Assembly (NCBI GenBank): GCA_003990745.1
Contig: RBNI01007694.1
Coordinates: 1-10,052, forward strand
DNA: 10,052 nucleotides
Direction: 5' to 3'
Source of the DNA: Jimgerdemannia flammicorona
Lineage: Eukaryota; Mucoromycota; Endogonomycetes; Endogonales; Endogonaceae
A program made the position numbers and the translations under genes. How positions within the stretch are numbered: position 1 is the stretch's first letter; the number at the start of each line of letters is the position of its first letter. The notes below the pieces were generated by a model. The model saw nothing but the letters and a program-made list of their open reading frames with translations. It did no database searches and was not told the origin of the DNA. Positions 7,823 through 10,052 of the stretch are shown piece by piece.

Positions 7823-8743
7823 GCAGCAACTAAGTCTGGGACAGCACCAGGGGAGGATGGGTTACTGTGGGACTTCTGGAAGAAGATGGCAAAGGTCCCT
7901 GGAGTGCTGAGAGAGATGGCTGCTCTATATGATCATGTTATTCTAAATGGCATGTGGGTTGGAGAGCAGGACTTAGGGCTGGTGGCCCTATTGTATAAAG
8001 ATAAGGGCAGGTGTGAGGATTGGAAGAACTGGAGGTCAATCATACTTCTGGATATGGATCAAAAGTTGGTGACTAAGGTGATTGTTGCAAGACTACAGAA
8101 GGTTGCTCAACAGGTGCTGGGTGAGGAGCAGCGGGACTTTGTAGGAGGTAGACTTATCAGAGATGGGACTGCCTGGGTGCATGGCATTATTGAAGGGGCC
8201 CAGGCCTGCAGACTGGATGGTAGACTGGTTTTTTTGGACCAGGAGAAGGTCTATGACCATGTTAGGTGGGTTTGGCTGAACAAGGTACTGGACAGGATTG
8301 GTGTTCTACCACAGTTTCAGGCTTCTATGTTGAGTTTGTTGGAGAAGAGTATAGCAGTACTGATGTGTAATGGTCACAGGGGTTTGGCATTTCCCTTGGG
8401 GAGAGGAGTCCCTCAAGGAGACCCACTGTCCCCTATTCTTTATGTCCTCTCTCTAGAACCTTTGATGGATAGGATCTGTAGGAAGGTGGCTAGGCTCTCT
8501 GTGTATGATGTGGAGTAGAAGGTGGGGGCCTTTGCAGATGATATAGTAGTTAGACTTGGATCAGTAGCAGATGTAACAGCTCTTCAGGAAACAGTGGAAT
8601 GGTATAAGGCACACTCTGGAGCAAAGCTCAACTGGCATAAGTGTGAGACAATGGTGTTGGGGAATGGGCTAGTAGGAGGGGATGTCATTGGAACAATTGT
8701 CCCCACAGGAGAGGTGGTGCAGTATCTAGGTATCTTCCTTTCT
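7823..8743 (+). other. ORF2 reverse transcriptase domain
   Basis: Motifs in order: SGTAPGEDGLLWDFW (motif 1); LVALLYKDKGRCEDWKNWRS with IILLDMDQKL (motif 2, with Ser where RP is usual); QRDFVGGRLIRDG (2a); motif A FLDQEKVYDHV with Asp at 8237-8239 and 8255-8257; motif B GVPQGDPLSP (8405-8434); motif C FADD (8531-8542) with both catalytic Asp; motif D-like LNWHKCETM; and QYLGIF. All three catalytic aspartates remain. One TAG at 8516-8518 lies between motifs B and C and would abolish activity unless read through. Confidence 0.93.
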
Positions 8744-9480
8744 GTATATGGATCAGTCCTGCCATAGGTATGGTGGGAGAGGAGGGTGGTCATTTGGGGG
8801 GAGGCTTTGAAAGGTTGGGGGGGTCATCATATCTCCCTGGCAGGGTAGGTATCGATTCTGAACATTTACTGGTTCCCCAAGCTGTGGTATGTAGCATATT
8901 ACTTGGACTTTCTAGCTTGGGTGGTGAAGAGGCTGATGAAACTGGCTAGGGATTGGATTTGGATGGGTAAAAGGGCCCAGATCAGTTGGAATATCCTTGT
9001 AGAGCTGGTGCTTAGGGGTGGCCTGGGCCTTGTTGATTTCCCTAAGCAATTACACTGCCTGCGAGTCTGGTGGTTGAGAAGAGCTATTGAGCTACAGGGT
9101 GGAGATTGGGTACTGCTGATGCAGAAGGTTTGGGAGATGAGATTCTCCCCCCGGGAGTCCTCTGGAGATCTACTCTCTTTGGTGGGTCTGAATGGAAGCC
9201 GATAGCTACGGTATAAGGGCTTCTGGTGGGGAGTGGTAGATGGAGTGCACCAGATAGGCCTGCGCTGGCAGGGCAATGAGGGGGAGGTAGTATGGGGCCT
9301 GGCTATGTGGTGATGGGACCATCTACTACTAGGGGGAGTTCCACTCACTGAGTTTGATATTGGGATGGAGTAGAGTGTCAGCAGGGTATTGGCCAGGATC
9401 TTTGGCCAGGAAGTTGGCAGGCTGTGAGGATTGGTGAGGAGTGGGACTGGGCAGAGATCTGGTCTTGAAGTGCTGAGGTG

Positions 9481-9672
9481 CAGAGGTGGCTTCCCTCCAA
9501 GTTCTGGATAGTGTGGTGGAGAATGCTGCAGAGGAATATTATGTTGAATTTCCATGCTAGGCATCTGGTAGATAGTGGTTAGCTGGATTGTGAGGAGTGT
9601 TATAATGTAGGGCAAGTTGGGGGATTTGTACAAATACTGGAACATTGGCTGGGAGAGTGTGAGGTTCTGGGG
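9481..9672 (+). other. ORF2 C-terminal zinc finger region (zf-RVT-like)
   Basis: The frame used here is one base off from the RT frame. The segment reads VQRWLPSKFWIVWWRML, then CEEC (9589-9600) and HWLGEC with His at 9643-9645 and Cys at 9658-9660. That gives Cys-x2-Cys ... His-x4-Cys, followed by GDFW. A Trp-rich helix followed by such a finger is usual at the end of plant and fungal LINE ORF2 proteins. A TAG (9580-9582) sits just before the first Cys. Copy A aligns but has lost two of the four ligands. Confidence 0.75.
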
Positions 9673-10052
9673 GACTTTTGGATAGCTATAGGAGACCAGC
9701 TAGAGGTCGAAAGGAGACCAGATGGAGAGAGAGGTCAATGGAAAGATTTGAAATCTAGACTTGTGGGAGGTGTCAGCAATAGGTGGCTTACTGTAGGGTG
9801 GGTCATAACAGTGTGGGTGGGGTTGGCTGGACATTGGCTCTTTGTTTTTGAGGAGGGGTAACAGATAGGGATACAGGAGAAGCTATTGAGGTGGGAGGAG
9901 TTAGTGGAGGATCTGCTAACTGGGTGGTGGGTTGGATGAGGACCCCAAGGTGGGCATCATCACCATCTGGTGGAAGGGATCTGTGAACAGAGTGGTGGGC
10001 AGGTGGAGATGGTGTTTGATAGAGTGGTCTTTCATCGAAAAGGGGTAGGGGG

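Larger units (their letters stand above)
4391..10052 (+). mobile_element. LINE copy B (Tad1-like non-LTR retrotransposon), 3' end beyond the window
   Basis: Two long plus-strand coding regions, ORF1 then ORF2, have the layout of a two-ORF LINE. It is younger than copy A in the nest, because it lies within the hAT element that split copy A, and it keeps more CpG (about 30 against one). The coding strand is very G-rich and C-poor. By alignment with copy A, the window ends within roughly 100 bp of the ORF2 stop, so nearly all of the element is present. Its exact 5' end is uncertain: an ATG at 4367, in frame with ORF1, lies close to the junction and might belong to either element. The target-site duplication and tail are not visible. 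Confidence 0.85.
6404..10052 (+). pseudogene. LINE ORF2: AP-type endonuclease, reverse transcriptase, C-terminal finger; stop-riddled
   Basis: ORF2 performs target nicking and target-primed reverse transcription. It stays in a single frame from the TGA at 6401-6403 to about 9370, then shifts by one frame to the window end. No ATG survives at the start; ATA at 6422, just before NSTTNIFSLNVNGL, is a plausible mutated one. Stops are TAG at 6668, 6701, 6995, 7082, 8516, 8764, 8846 and 9203 and TGA at 6857, 6959 and 9311, then, in the second frame, TGA 9466, TAG 9580, TAA 9859 and TGA 9937. Where copy A can be aligned, several of these face Trp or Arg. The stretch 7085-8515 is open for about 477 codons and covers the linker and most of the RT. 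Domain order and key motifs match the Tad1-like type. It is nearly complete in length but inactive as it stands. Confidence 0.88.

Noticed and set aside
6404..9400. Reassignment of TAG or TGA as sense codons in the host
   Set aside because: At several of these sites copy A has an ordinary Trp or Arg codon, copy A itself also carries TAA stops, and both copies have frameshifts. Pseudogene decay explains the stops better.
1..10052. Repeat-induced point mutation (RIP) as the cause of decay
   Set aside because: Classic RIP depletes CpA and enriches TpA. CpA and TpG remain abundant here, while CpG is what is missing.
1..10052. tRNA, rRNA, CRISPR array or bacterial operon
   Set aside because: No cloverleaf, rRNA segment, regular spacer array or prokaryotic gene layout is visible; the content is eukaryotic transposon sequence.

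Overview
This window is transposon DNA with no intact host gene. It reads as a three-layer nest of mobile elements, probably from a fungus with a repeat-rich genome in which CpG has been lost by decay of methylated cytosine. The fungal call rests on two non-LTR retrotransposons (LINEs) whose reverse transcriptase motifs look Tad1-like: a motif A of the LDQEK(x)YD form, a motif C of FADD, and a C-terminal CCHC-type finger. No host gene confirms the lineage, so the call is moderate.

Layout. (1) Positions 1-3252, minus strand: LINE copy A, the older one. It holds the second half of the ORF2 endonuclease, the whole reverse transcriptase, the C-terminal finger region and a possible 3' end at the window edge. 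It carries many stop codons and at least three frameshifts. (2) Positions 3253 to about 4390: the 5' part of a hAT-type DNA transposon inserted into the endonuclease of copy A. It has a TAGGGCTG terminus, palindromic subterminal motifs, an inverted pair of 165-bp MITE-like units, a short 15-bp tandem repeat, and the start of a transposase with a BED zinc finger (ATG at 4043). (3) About 4391 to 10052, plus strand: LINE copy B, inserted into the hAT transposase frame. ORF1 runs to 6390 and ORF2 runs off the right edge. ORF2 has endonuclease, reverse transcriptase and C-terminal finger in order.

Copies A and B belong to the same family and can be aligned from the endonuclease to nearly the end of ORF2. 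They lie head to head and so form a diverged 3-kb inverted repeat around the hAT fragment. Both are dead. Copy B is broken mainly by about 23 in-frame TAG and TGA codons and two frameshifts; copy A is more decayed.

The most notable signals are the CpG contrast (one CpG in 3.25 kb of copy A, about 30 in 5.7 kb of copy B, about 29 in 1.1 kb of hAT), the paired 165-bp foldback units, and an open frame that fuses the hAT BED finger to LINE ORF1. The nesting predicts that the rest of the hAT element, and then the 5' part of copy A on the minus strand, lie to the right of the window.
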